This document shows positions 49,338 to 57,940 of a DNA stretch of 64,000 nucleotides, piece by piece. The notes below the pieces were generated by a model, which was given only the letters and a program-made list of their open reading frames with translations, was not told the DNA's origin and did not search any database. A program made the position numbers and the translations under genes. Each line of letters starts with the position of its first letter. The stretch's first letter is position 1. This DNA is from JALYOC01 sp036675345 (GTDB lineage Bacteria > Myxococcota > Myxococcia > Myxococcales > Myxococcaceae), in the NCBI GenBank assembly GCA_036675345.1, contig JAKFFE010000032.1, positions 186,001-250,000 of the forward strand, given 5' to 3'.

Positions 49338-51226
49338 GGATCACTCCCGCTCACGAAGCTGCTTTGCGACCACCGCGCCGTCTCGAACACCGAGGAGCGC
49401 ATCCCCACGAAGATCGGCCACAGGAACATCGCCCCCAGCGCCAGCCCGAACCACAGCAGCCGGGGCGAATCGCTGACCAGGGTCAGCGACCAGCTCCGGG
49501 CCCGCGAGTTCTGGAACACCGGCTGGGTGCGCAGCACGTACCGTCCGGGGGGAATCACCGCCAGGTACTCCACGTCCCGGGTATTGCCTTCGGTCCAGTA
49601 GCCTTCGGAGGAGGTCCCGGACCAGTACTCGGTCTCCAGGTAGAACGACACCACCTCCCCGGTCTCCTCGTTGACCAGGTCTCCCTCCAACCCCAGCCAA
49701 TCGTTGGTCAGCCCCTGGGCGGCGAAGTCCACCTTCACGTTCCCCCGCTGCTTGATCTCGAAGGGCTCCGAGAACCGCAGCAGCGCCGGGCTGTTGGCGG
49801 GCAGCGTGGGATCCACGGTGGCGGTGTCGGTGAACACCACCTCCTCCGCCGCCAGCAGCTTCAGCCCCAGGAAGGCCAGGATCAGGAGCCCCGCGTAGAT
49901 CACCGCCCAGTTGATCGCCGGGCCCACCTGATGGGGGTTGGGCTGGGCGGGGCCCACGTTGCTCTGCGCGGGGACGTGGATCCCGAAGGCGGCCTTCACC
50001 TCCTCCCGGGTCAGATAGGTGCCCTGGCTGTAGGAGAGCTCCTGGGCGGTGCGCTCCTCGCTGATCAGCCGCGGCGGGGCGATGTACTCCACCCCGTAGG
50101 CGGCATCCCCCTCGTTGATCTCCCAGTAGAACTCCCCCACCACGTACTCGGTGATCGCGGTGGCGGCGCCGAAGCGCTTGTAGGTCTCCTTCTCGAACTC
50201 GATCGCCCCCGAGGGCAGCGGGGTGAGATCCCCGGCGGCCACGCCCTGCAGGAAGGTCCAGTGGCCGGAGGACTCCACCAGCCAGGCGAACCCGGCCTCG
50301 CGCTGGAAGAGCAGGTACTCGTGCCACGGGTAGCGGATCCCCTCCTCCACCGAGTAGCGCCGCAGAAAGCCGATCGCGGTCCACTCCACCCCCTGCAGCT
50401 TCCCCCTGGTGCCCAGCGGGACGTCCGGCTCGAAGGGCGGCTTCTGCAAGACCTGGAGGAAGGAGAGCTTTCCGGAGGAGACGTCCAGCAGCGCGCCGCA
50501 GTAGGGGCAGGCCACCCGGCGGGTGCGATCCGGCGCCCGCAGCTCCAGCGGTCCGTTGCACTCGGTGCAGCGCGCGTCCAGCAGCTCCGCCCGCTTCACC
50601 CGCGGACGCAACGCGCCGGGGTCGATGCTCAGCGCCGCCAGCGCCACCCGGGTGCCCAGGAACACCTCCGGGCCCGAGTCGTGGGTGCCGAAGTCCAGGG
50701 TGGCGAACAGCCCCTTGGCCCCGGTGAGGTCCGCGTAGGACAGCTGGCCCTGGGGATCCACGTCCGAGGGCAGCTGCCCCGCCGCGCCCACGGTGCGCGC
50801 GTGCGCCAGCTCCTCGATCACGAAGCGGCGATCGTGGATCGGGTACTCCTGGCCCACCGAGAGCTGATCCAGCCGGGTCTCGGGGTGCTGATCGACGTAG
50901 TGGGAGAGGTGCAGCGCCCCCTCCGACTCGGAGAGCCAGGCCACCTTGCCGGAGTCGAACTCCAGCGCCCACTCGTCCCAGGGGGCGCCGCCGCGATCCT
51001 TCTGCAGATGGCCGACGATCCGGAACCCGTCCCCGCGATAGGCGCCCTGCACCCCCAGCTGGAAGGGGGTGTCGGTGTCCACGATCGCTCCCACCTTGCC
51101 GTGGTTCTCCAGCGCCCTCCCGCGGCGGGCCACCACCGTCTGGCAGTGCGCGCAGACCACCACCAGGGCAGTCCCGGCGGTAAAGGCGATCGGCGCGCCA
51201 CAGGAGGGACAGGCTCCTTCGGTCAC
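49334..51226 (-). CDS. DUF4178 membrane protein with two zinc ribbons
   Basis: The 630-residue product has zinc ribbon 1 at Cys6, Cys9, Cys25 and Cys28, then a DUF4178-type beta domain (DEWALEFDSGKVAWLSESEG). Zinc ribbon 2 lies near 216-244 (CTECNG, CPYCG) and is followed by a second DUF4178 copy (WHEYLLFQREAGFAWLVESS). Two membrane segments, near 443-465 and 590-610, enclose a beta-rich region (SFYLETEYWSGTSSEGYW). The internal duplication is clear: each copy has an x-W-x-E(Y/W)-x-L-x-F core. Function is unknown. It is coupled upstream to speH and downstream to the 53-residue gene. Confidence 0.85.
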   Translation of the reverse strand: MTEGACPSCGAPIAFTAGTALVVVCAHCQTVVARRGRALENHGKVGAIVDTDTPFQLGVQGAYRGDGFRIVGHLQKDRGGAPWDEWALEFDSGKVAWLSESEGALHLSHYVDQHPETRLDQLSVGQEYPIHDRRFVIEELAHARTVGAAGQLPSDVDPQGQLSYADLTGAKGLFATLDFGTHDSGPEVFLGTRVALAALSIDPGALRPRVKRAELLDARCTECNGPLELRAPDRTRRVACPYCGALLDVSSGKLSFLQVLQKPPFEPDVPLGTRGKLQGVEWTAIGFLRRYSVEEGIRYPWHEYLLFQREAGFAWLVESSGHWTFLQGVAAGDLTPLPSGAIEFEKETYKRFGAATAITEYVVGEFYWEINEGDAAYGVEYIAPPRLISEERTAQELSYSQGTYLTREEVKAAFGIHVPAQSNVGPAQPNPHQVGPAINWAVIYAGLLILAFLGLKLLAAEEVVFTDTATVDPTLPANSPALLRFSEPFEIKQRGNVKVDFAAQGLTNDWLGLEGDLVNEETGEVVSFYLETEYWSGTSSEGYWTEGNTRDVEYLAVIPPGRYVLRTQPVFQNSRARSWSLTLVSDSPRLLWFGLALGAMFLWPIFVGMRSSVFETARWSQSSFVSGSDP

Positions 51227-51606
51227 CGCGCGCTCCCCCGGGGCAGCTCACGCACCGTGCAGGAGCTGGCGCCCAGCTGCCGGGTCAGCACCGCGCCAAA
51301 GTCCGCCGGGGTGCGCGGGCGGCAACAGTAGACGTTGAGCGCGGCGAACCCATGCTCGGGGAAGGTGTGGATCGTCAGGTGGGACTCGGAGAGCAGGGCC
51401 AGCCCGGTCACCCCTCCGGGCGCGGGGAAGCGGTGCCACTGGGGGGTCCCCAGGACCTGGAGCCCCATCGTCACCACCAGCTCCTCGAACACCGCGGCCA
51501 GCGCCCCCGGATCGCGCAGGAGATCCGGATCACAGCCTTCAGCGTCGATCACCCACTCCTGCCCGGTCGTCAGCGCGCGTTCCTCCCCACCGCTCCAAGG
51601 ACCCAC
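51223..51606 (-). CDS. speH: S-adenosylmethionine decarboxylase proenzyme
   Basis: Stop at 51223 is certain; drawn from GTG 51606 the protein has 127 residues. A better-supported start may be CTG 51573 (116 residues), with GGAGG eight bases upstream. The motif LLSESHLTIHTFPEHGFAAL contains the Ser (in ESH) that self-cleaves to form the pyruvoyl group, and Cys in NVYCC matches the family's catalytic Cys. WVIDAEGCDPDLLRD matches the N-terminal strand. Length and motifs are those of the short SpeH type. It makes decarboxylated SAM for aminopropyl transfer. The last codons overlap the DUF4178 gene by four bases. Confidence 0.9.
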   Translation of the reverse strand: MGPWSGGEERALTTGQEWVIDAEGCDPDLLRDPGALAAVFEELVVTMGLQVLGTPQWHRFPAPGGVTGLALLSESHLTIHTFPEHGFAALNVYCCRPRTPADFGAVLTRQLGASSCTVRELPRGSAR

Positions 51607-51784
51607 ATCATACGGATCAAGCGGGCGGGTGCGATCTGCAATGCGGGCCGCGGGTCGGCGCTGACCGCGGCGGTGGGTTGACCGGCGCGATGCCTGGCCA
51701 AGGGGCTGATCTTGCTTGCGGCTGGGGTGGGCACAACCGGTGCACAGGGCCGCCCCGGTCCCGCCGGTCGTGGAAATCGTGAAC
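51607..51784. promoter_or_regulatory. Divergent promoter region speH / tandem-95-OmpA gene
   Basis: The 178 bases separate the starts of speH and the 6-kb gene. An in-frame extension of the latter to 51716 exists but the lipoprotein leader begins at 51785. No clear -35/-10 pair or palindrome was found. Confidence 0.4.
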
Positions 51785-54700
51785 ATGCCCTCCGTCCCGC
51801 TTCGCCTCCCGTCCTTGCTGAGCACCCTGCTTCCCCTGGTGCTGGTGGCCTGCACCCAGCCTTCGGCTCCCCAGCCGGGGAGGGCGCGGTCCGCGGTCAG
51901 CGCCTCCGGGATGGTGCTCCACAGCCAGTCCTTCGAGCAGGGCCTGGAGGGGTGGACGGCGCAGACCCTCTCCGGGAACGGGTCCTGGCAGGTGCTGACG
52001 CATCCGGAAACCCTTTCCATCAGCGAGGCGCTCAATCCGTTTGCGGTGACCCTGGCGGACGATGGGCGGCACCTGCCCGCCCCAGATGGGGTGAGCGTGG
52101 CCAGGTTCGGGGACGCCACCGGGACGTACATCGGCAGCGACTACGGCCCCCAGGAGCCGAAGGGTGGTGGCTCGTCCACCACTCGCCAGGCGGGCACCCT
52201 GACCTCGCCGTCGATCTCACTGACCGAGATCAGCTTCGCCCAGCTGGAGTTCGCCAGCTGGTGGGAGATCGAGGGCAGCGCCGGCGCCGACTACGACCTG
52301 ATGACGGTGCTGCTGTCGGTCAACGGCGGACCGTTCCAGTTCCTGGGCAACCTGAACCCCGGGTTCGTGGTCCAGCAGCCGGGAGAGGCCGCCTACAGCT
52401 CGGGCGGGCCGGGGGCGCCGCCGGCACTTCGCCACTACCTCTTCGATCTCTCGCCCTACGTGGGCTCAGAGATCCGGGTGCAGTTCCAGTTCGACTCCGT
52501 GGACCAGAGCTACAACGCCTTCCGCGGGCTCACCGTGGACAACGTGCGGATCACCGGCAGCTATGACGTCTCCGGGCCGGTGCTGTTCGCGGTCCAGCCG
52601 TCGGTGGCGATCGGCGGGGACTCGATCGCGCTTGGCGGCGCGAACCTCCACCAGGGCGCGACCTTCTACGTGGGCGCCCAGCAGATCTTCCCCTTCCAGC
52701 TGACCCAATTCGGCGCGGAGCACGTGGTCTTCTCGCTCCCCACCCTGACCCCGGGCCTGTACGACGTCCGGGTGATCAACCCGGACGGGCGGGAGTTCAC
52801 CCTCCCCGTCTCACTGGAGTACGCCGGCGCCGCCTCTCCCACCGTCACCAGCATCAGCCCCGACTCGGCCTCGGCGGGCAGCGCCCAGGCAGTCTCGATC
52901 AGCGGAACCCACTTCCAGCCCGGCGCCGTGGTCCTGGTCGGTTCGGTGCCGGCCGGGTCGGCCGTGGTCCACAGCGCGGAGTTGATCACCGTCACCCTGC
53001 CCGGCCTGGAGGCCGGAACGCACAACGTCACCGTCCGCAACGAGAACGGACAGAGCGGGACCCTCTACGCCGCGTACACGGTGACCGCCCAGAGCGCCCA
53101 GTCCACCGTCACCACCCTGCTGTCCAGCGCCAACCCTTCGGTGGAGAACGGCCCGGTTGTCTTCACCGCCGTGCTCACCCCCGCCATCTCCGAGGGGACC
53201 GTCCAGTTCCTGGTAGCGGGCACTCCGTTTGGCGCACCGGTCGCGGTCTCCGAGGGGATGGCGGTCAGCCTTCCCTATCCCTTCTCCGGCGGGGGCTACG
53301 CGATCACCGCCCAGTACTCGGGCACCCCGGGCTTCACCGCCTCCTTCGGAGCGGTGTTCCAGGAAGTCGACTTCATCCCGGTGGCAAACGACCTGCTCCT
53401 GACCACCGGGGAGGACCAGTCGCTGCAGTTCCAGCTGGAGGGGACCGATGGGGACGAAGACCTGCTGACCTACCGGGTGCTCACCCAGCCCGAAGCGGGC
53501 CTCCTGATCGGGGAGCCGCCGTCCATGACCTATCTCCCGGCGCCGGACTTCTTCGGCCAGGTCAGCTTCACCTACCAGGTCAACGATGGGCGGTCCGACT
53601 CCCGGGTGGCCACGGTCACGCTCGTGGTGGAGGAGAGCAATGATCCCCCGGTGGCGGACTCCCAGTCGGTGAGCACCGCGGAGGACACCGCCCGGACGAT
53701 CGTGGTCACCGCCTCGGACGTGGAAGAGAACCCGCTGAACTGGACCCTGGTCACCCCGCCGATGTTCGGCACCCTCTCTGGCGAGCTGCCGGAGGTGACC
53801 TACACCCCGTCGGCGAACTTCAACGGTCAGGACAGCTTCCAGGTGCAGGCCAATGAGAAGTACGCCTCGTCCAACCTGGCCACGGTGTCGATCACCGTCA
53901 CCCCGGTCAACGACGCGCCGGTGGCCCACGCCCAGTCCCGGACTACCGAGGAGGACACCGGGCAGGACCTGATCCTCACCGGGGAGGATCTGGACTCCCT
54001 GCCTGTGGTGCTGGACCTGTTCCGTGCCGGGCCGTCCCTGGCGCTGGGGATGGCCGCCTCACCGCTGAGTTTCACCGTGATCACCCTGCCCTCCCACGGC
54101 ACCCTCACCGGGGTGGCCCCGCAGCTGCGCTACCAGCCGGACCCCCACTTCCACGGCGAGGACAGCTTCACCTTCCGGGTAAGCGACGGCGAGCTGGACT
54201 CCCCGGCGGTCACGGTCGACCTCAGCGTGACGCCGATCAACGACGCCCCGGTGGTGGACTCCCAGGCGGTGAGCACCGAAGAGGACACCGCCCGGACGAT
54301 CGGCCTCACCGCCACGGACATCGAAGGGAGCCCGTTGACCTGGGTGGTGGTCACCCCGCCGATGTTCGGTACCCTCTCCGGCGAGCTGCCGGAGGTGACC
54401 TACACCCCGAACGCGCACTTCAACGGCCAGGACAGCTTCCAGGTGCAGGCCAACGAGACCGACGCCCCGTCCAACGTGGCCACGGTGTCGATCACCGTCA
54501 CCCCGGTCAACGACGCGCCTGTGGCCCACGCTCAGTCCCAGACCACCGATGAGGACACCGGGCTGGATCTGCTCCTCACCGGCGAGGATCTGGATGCACC
54601 GCCTCCCACGCTGATCCCGGACCTCACCGGCAAGTCGGCTGGCACCGCCCTTCGGTTCGTCGGCGCTTCGCTGACCTTCACCGTGATCACCCCGCCCACC

Positions 54701-57700
54701 CACGGCTCCCTCACCGGCGAGCCCCCGCAGTTGAGGTATCAGCCGGACGCCGACTTCCATGGCGAGGACAGCTTCACCTTCCGGGTGAACGACGGCGCCC
54801 TGGACTCCCCCGAGGCCACCGTCACCCTCAACGTCTCCCCGATCAACGACGCCCCGCTGGCCAGCGCGTTGTCCCTCTCCCTGGATGAGGACGTCGCCAC
54901 CGCGGTGACCCTGGGCGGCAGCGACGTGGACCAGGATCCGCTGGAGTGGTCGGTGCTCACCCAGCCCGAGCACGGCACCCTCACCGGCACCGCGCCGGAG
55001 CTGACCTACACCCCGCATCCCGACTTCCACGGCGAGGACAGCTTCACCTACGCCACCGGCGACGGCGCCCTGGAGTCCGAGGTGGCCACCGTCTCGCTGC
55101 TGGTCCAGAGCGTCAACGATGCTCCCCGCGCGCCGAAGCAGGAGGTGCCCACCGAGGAGGACCTGGCGGTGGCGATCACCCTCCGTGGCTCCGACACCGA
55201 GGAGGATGCCCTCACTTTCCAGGTGGTGGACGGGCCCTCGCACGGCACCCTCTCGGGCGAGGCCCCGGAGCTGACCTACACCCCGGCCGCCGACTTCCAC
55301 GGCGAGGACCGCTTCACCTACAAGTCCCACGACGGACAGGTGGACTCGGCGCCGGGAGCCATCCTGATCAGCGTGTCGCCGATCAACGATGCCCCGGTGG
55401 CCACCGCCCGCTCGGCCAGCACCGAAGAGGACGGCCAGGTGGACGTCACCCTCTCCGGCACCGACGTGGATGGGGACCCGCTGACCTACAGCGTGTTCGC
55501 CGCCCCCGCGCACGGCACCCTCAGCGGGACGCCTCCCGAGCTGATCTACACCCCGTACCCGGACTTCACCGGCGCGGACAGCTTCACCTTCCAGGCCCAC
55601 GACGGTGAGGCGGACTCGGCCCCGGCCACCGTCGCCCTCACCGTGGGTCCGATCAACGACGCCCCGGTGGCCGAGGCCAGCGCGGTGATCACCAACGAGG
55701 ACACCGCGGCGGAGTTCACCCTGCAAGCGCAGGACATCGACGGGGACGCGCTGACGTGGACGGTGCTTACCGCCCCCCAGCACGGCACCCTCTCCGGCAC
55801 CGCTCCCCATCTCACCTTCCAGCCCACGGACGACTTCCACGGCGAGGACAGCTTCACCTTCCAGGTGAACGACGGCCTGGCGGACTCGAATGTGGTGACG
55901 GTGTCGGTGGGCATCTCCAGCATCGATGACGCTCCGGTGGCCAATGCCCAGGCCATCACCCTCACCGAGGACATGGCCACCACCCTGACCCTGCAGGGGT
56001 CGGACACCGAGGGCGCGGTGCTCAGCTACACCGTGATCACGGGCCCGGCCCACGGCACCCTCTCCGGGGAGGCACCGCACCTCACCTACCGGCCGGTCTC
56101 CGACTATCAGGGCGAGGACAGCTTCACCTTCCGGGTGACCGCGGAGGGGATGGACTCCCAGCCGGCCACGGTGGGGATCACCGTCGGCGCCAGCGAGGAT
56201 CTGCTGGGCGGCGGTGGACTGGGCTGTTCGTCCACCCCGGGTGGGTTCGGGGCCTGGATGCTGCTGGCCCTGGGCGGGCTGCTGTTCCGCCGCGGCCGCG
56301 CGATTCCCCGGTCGGTGGGGGCGCTGGGAGCAGTGGCCCTGCTGCTGACCGTCCCGGTGGCGCGCGCGCAGACCGCCTTGCCCTCACTGGAGGTGGAGGC
56401 GCTGCGGCTCAACGCCGGCGCCGCCGACGGCCTGGTGAGCGGCTCCGGACTGCTGCTGGAGCAGGGGGCCTTGCGCCTCTCGCTCACCGGTCACCACGAG
56501 CGGGATCCGCTGGTGTATTTCCGCAACGGCCAACGGGTGGGCGCGATCGTCGCCAACCGGGCCTCGGCGCACCTGGCGGTGGCCTGGGCGCCGTTGCAAT
56601 GGCTGGAGGTGGGAGCGCAGTTGCCGGTGGTGCTGATGCAGACCGGCGACGATCTCTCCCAGCACGGGCTGGGGAGCCCGGACCCGACCACCGTGGGGAC
56701 CTCGCTGCTGCAGGCGCGCGCCGCGCTCTGGCAACAGAACCGCGGAGGCCTGTTCGACCTGGCCCTGGGTCTGGGCGTGCAGTTCCCGTTGGGCGGGCTG
56801 GGCGCGGTGGCCAGCGAGCCGGGGCTGTTGGGCCAGGTGGAGGCCGGTTACGCGCCGACCTCGTGGTTGCGGATGGGCGGACAGCTGGGCCTGTCCCTGC
56901 GCCCCTCCAGCACCTTCGACGGTCAGTCGCTGCGTCGCAGCGCCGTGGAGGGCGCCCTGTTGGTGCACACCGTCGGCCAGGGGCTGCGGGGTGAGCTGTC
57001 CTGGCACACCGCCCTGCCCACCGAGGGCGGGCCACTGCGCAACGAGGTGTTTGCCGGCGCGCGCCTCCCCCTGGGCAAGTGGGTGGAGATCTACGGGCTG
57101 GGAGGGATCGGACTGGGCTCCGCGCCCGGCACGCCGGCCTACCGGATCCTGGCCGGAGCGGCGTTCCGGATCGGACCCAAGCCCACCGCCCAGGTGATCG
57201 CCCCGGCGCCCGCACCGGACTGCGCCGCCCAGCCGCAGGCCTGCCCGCTGGCAGATCTGGATGGCGACGGGGTGTCCAACGCCGTCGACCAGTGCCCCTC
57301 GCTGAGCGGGTTGGCCACCCACCAGGGTTGCGCCGCCCCGGAGGCGCCGGCGGTGGTGGCCGCTCCCGTCTGTTCGACTACCCCGGGCTCCGCGCCCACC
57401 GATCACTGCCCGGCGGTGCCGCTGGATGACGCGGCGCTGGCCGCGATCCACGCGAAGCTGACCGAGGAGCTCAAGGTGGGGCAGTTGTTCCAGGTGTCCA
57501 GCGCCCGGCTGACCCCGGAGTTCCTGTCGTCGCTGGAGCGTCTGGCGGCGCTGATCAATGCGCACCCGGAGATCCAGCAACTGCGGATCGAGGGACACAC
57601 CGACGCCAGCGGCCAGGCCGCGAGGAACCTGGCGTTGTCCCAGGCCCGGGCCCAGGCGGTCCGCGACCAGCTGATCTCCCTGGGGCTGGACCCGTCCCGG

Positions 57701-57826
57701 CTGGAGGCGGTGGGCTTCGGCGCCCAGCGTCCGGTGGCCTCCAACGCCACCGCCGAGGGCCGGGAGGCCAACCGCCGGGTGGAGGTCATCCTCCAGTTGG
57801 CGAAGGAGCCGGCGCCGGCCTCGTAG
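51785..57826 (+). CDS. Giant fusion: tandem-95 repeat lipoprotein with internal MYXO-CTERM, joined to OmpA-type outer-membrane protein
   Basis: From ATG 51785 the protein has 2013 residues. Order: lipoprotein leader (LLPLVLVAC); an adhesion-type domain (about 45-265); two IPT/TIG domains (about 270-440); a Big/Ig-like domain (about 440-530); ten tandem-95/cadherin-like repeats (about 533-1470), each ending like VTPINDAP; a MYXO-CTERM tail (Cys1481, GAWMLLALGGLLFRRGR). A second signal-peptide-like stretch follows (GALGAVALLLTVPVARAQ, from about 1511), then a beta-barrel region, a thrombospondin-3-type repeat (DLDGDGVSNAVDQCP) and an OmpA C-terminal domain (RIEGHTDASGQAARN) that binds peptidoglycan. 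No stop separates the parts. It may be a natural fusion, a stop-codon loss, or a sequencing error joining two neighbours; GTG 56315 could restart translation. Confidence 0.85.
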   Translation: MPSVPLRLPSLLSTLLPLVLVACTQPSAPQPGRARSAVSASGMVLHSQSFEQGLEGWTAQTLSGNGSWQVLTHPETLSISEALNPFAVTLADDGRHLPAPDGVSVARFGDATGTYIGSDYGPQEPKGGGSSTTRQAGTLTSPSISLTEISFAQLEFASWWEIEGSAGADYDLMTVLLSVNGGPFQFLGNLNPGFVVQQPGEAAYSSGGPGAPPALRHYLFDLSPYVGSEIRVQFQFDSVDQSYNAFRGLTVDNVRITGSYDVSGPVLFAVQPSVAIGGDSIALGGANLHQGATFYVGAQQIFPFQLTQFGAEHVVFSLPTLTPGLYDVRVINPDGREFTLPVSLEYAGAASPTVTSISPDSASAGSAQAVSISGTHFQPGAVVLVGSVPAGSAVVHSAELITVTLPGLEAGTHNVTVRNENGQSGTLYAAYTVTAQSAQSTVTTLLSSANPSVENGPVVFTAVLTPAISEGTVQFLVAGTPFGAPVAVSEGMAVSLPYPFSGGGYAITAQYSGTPGFTASFGAVFQEVDFIPVANDLLLTTGEDQSLQFQLEGTDGDEDLLTYRVLTQPEAGLLIGEPPSMTYLPAPDFFGQVSFTYQVNDGRSDSRVATVTLVVEESNDPPVADSQSVSTAEDTARTIVVTASDVEENPLNWTLVTPPMFGTLSGELPEVTYTPSANFNGQDSFQVQANEKYASSNLATVSITVTPVNDAPVAHAQSRTTEEDTGQDLILTGEDLDSLPVVLDLFRAGPSLALGMAASPLSFTVITLPSHGTLTGVAPQLRYQPDPHFHGEDSFTFRVSDGELDSPAVTVDLSVTPINDAPVVDSQAVSTEEDTARTIGLTATDIEGSPLTWVVVTPPMFGTLSGELPEVTYTPNAHFNGQDSFQVQANETDAPSNVATVSITVTPVNDAPVAHAQSQTTDEDTGLDLLLTGEDLDAPPPTLIPDLTGKSAGTALRFVGASLTFTVITPPTHGSLTGEPPQLRYQPDADFHGEDSFTFRVNDGALDSPEATVTLNVSPINDAPLASALSLSLDEDVATAVTLGGSDVDQDPLEWSVLTQPEHGTLTGTAPELTYTPHPDFHGEDSFTYATGDGALESEVATVSLLVQSVNDAPRAPKQEVPTEEDLAVAITLRGSDTEEDALTFQVVDGPSHGTLSGEAPELTYTPAADFHGEDRFTYKSHDGQVDSAPGAILISVSPINDAPVATARSASTEEDGQVDVTLSGTDVDGDPLTYSVFAAPAHGTLSGTPPELIYTPYPDFTGADSFTFQAHDGEADSAPATVALTVGPINDAPVAEASAVITNEDTAAEFTLQAQDIDGDALTWTVLTAPQHGTLSGTAPHLTFQPTDDFHGEDSFTFQVNDGLADSNVVTVSVGISSIDDAPVANAQAITLTEDMATTLTLQGSDTEGAVLSYTVITGPAHGTLSGEAPHLTYRPVSDYQGEDSFTFRVTAEGMDSQPATVGITVGASEDLLGGGGLGCSSTPGGFGAWMLLALGGLLFRRGRAIPRSVGALGAVALLLTVPVARAQTALPSLEVEALRLNAGAADGLVSGSGLLLEQGALRLSLTGHHERDPLVYFRNGQRVGAIVANRASAHLAVAWAPLQWLEVGAQLPVVLMQTGDDLSQHGLGSPDPTTVGTSLLQARAALWQQNRGGLFDLALGLGVQFPLGGLGAVASEPGLLGQVEAGYAPTSWLRMGGQLGLSLRPSSTFDGQSLRRSAVEGALLVHTVGQGLRGELSWHTALPTEGGPLRNEVFAGARLPLGKWVEIYGLGGIGLGSAPGTPAYRILAGAAFRIGPKPTAQVIAPAPAPDCAAQPQACPLADLDGDGVSNAVDQCPSLSGLATHQGCAAPEAPAVVAAPVCSTTPGSAPTDHCPAVPLDDAALAAIHAKLTEELKVGQLFQVSSARLTPEFLSSLERLAALINAHPEIQQLRIEGHTDASGQAARNLALSQARAQAVRDQLISLGLDPSRLEAVGFGAQRPVASNATAEGREANRRVEVILQLAKEPAPAS
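53651..54856 (+). repeat. Duplicated two-domain unit within the tandem-95 region
   Basis: Bases 53651-54250 and 54251-54856 encode two closely similar pairs of repeats. In each pair the first repeat contains TPPMFGTLSGELPEVTYTP, and the second starts AHAQS and carries an extra loop of about 25 residues after TGEDLD. The similarity is greater between pairs than within a pair, so a 600-base block was copied as a unit after the repeats had diverged. Confidence 0.85.
56222..56375 (+). other. Internal MYXO-CTERM sorting tail followed by a second signal peptide
   Basis: The Gly-rich approach, Cys codon (56225-56227), hydrophobic run and Arg pair (about 56291-56296) form a full sorting tail. It is followed within ten codons by a second leader that ends with ARAQ. 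GTG at 56315 is the first standard start codon in frame; ATT at 56303 precedes it. Confidence 0.75.
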
Positions 57827-57902
57827 GCTGCTCGGTCACCGACTCCACTGCCCCGCCGCTGAACGCTCCTCCCGAGCGGCTGGCGGCGGGTCGACTGTTT
57901 CC

Positions 57903-57925
57903 AAAACCTCGGCGCATCGCCGAGG
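57903..57925 (-). terminator. Rho-independent terminator of the carboxyltransferase gene
   Basis: CCTCGGCG (57907-57914) and CGCCGAGG (57918-57925) form a perfect 8-bp stem with a 3-base loop. Read on the minus strand it is followed directly by TTTT (57906-57903) and lies 16 bases after the carboxyltransferase stop codon. Confidence 0.8.
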
Positions 57926-57940
57926 CACCGAATCGGATGG

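Noticed and set aside
54059..56080. 673-codon minus-strand frame
   Set aside because: Antisense of the tandem-95 repeats; periodic only because the repeats are.
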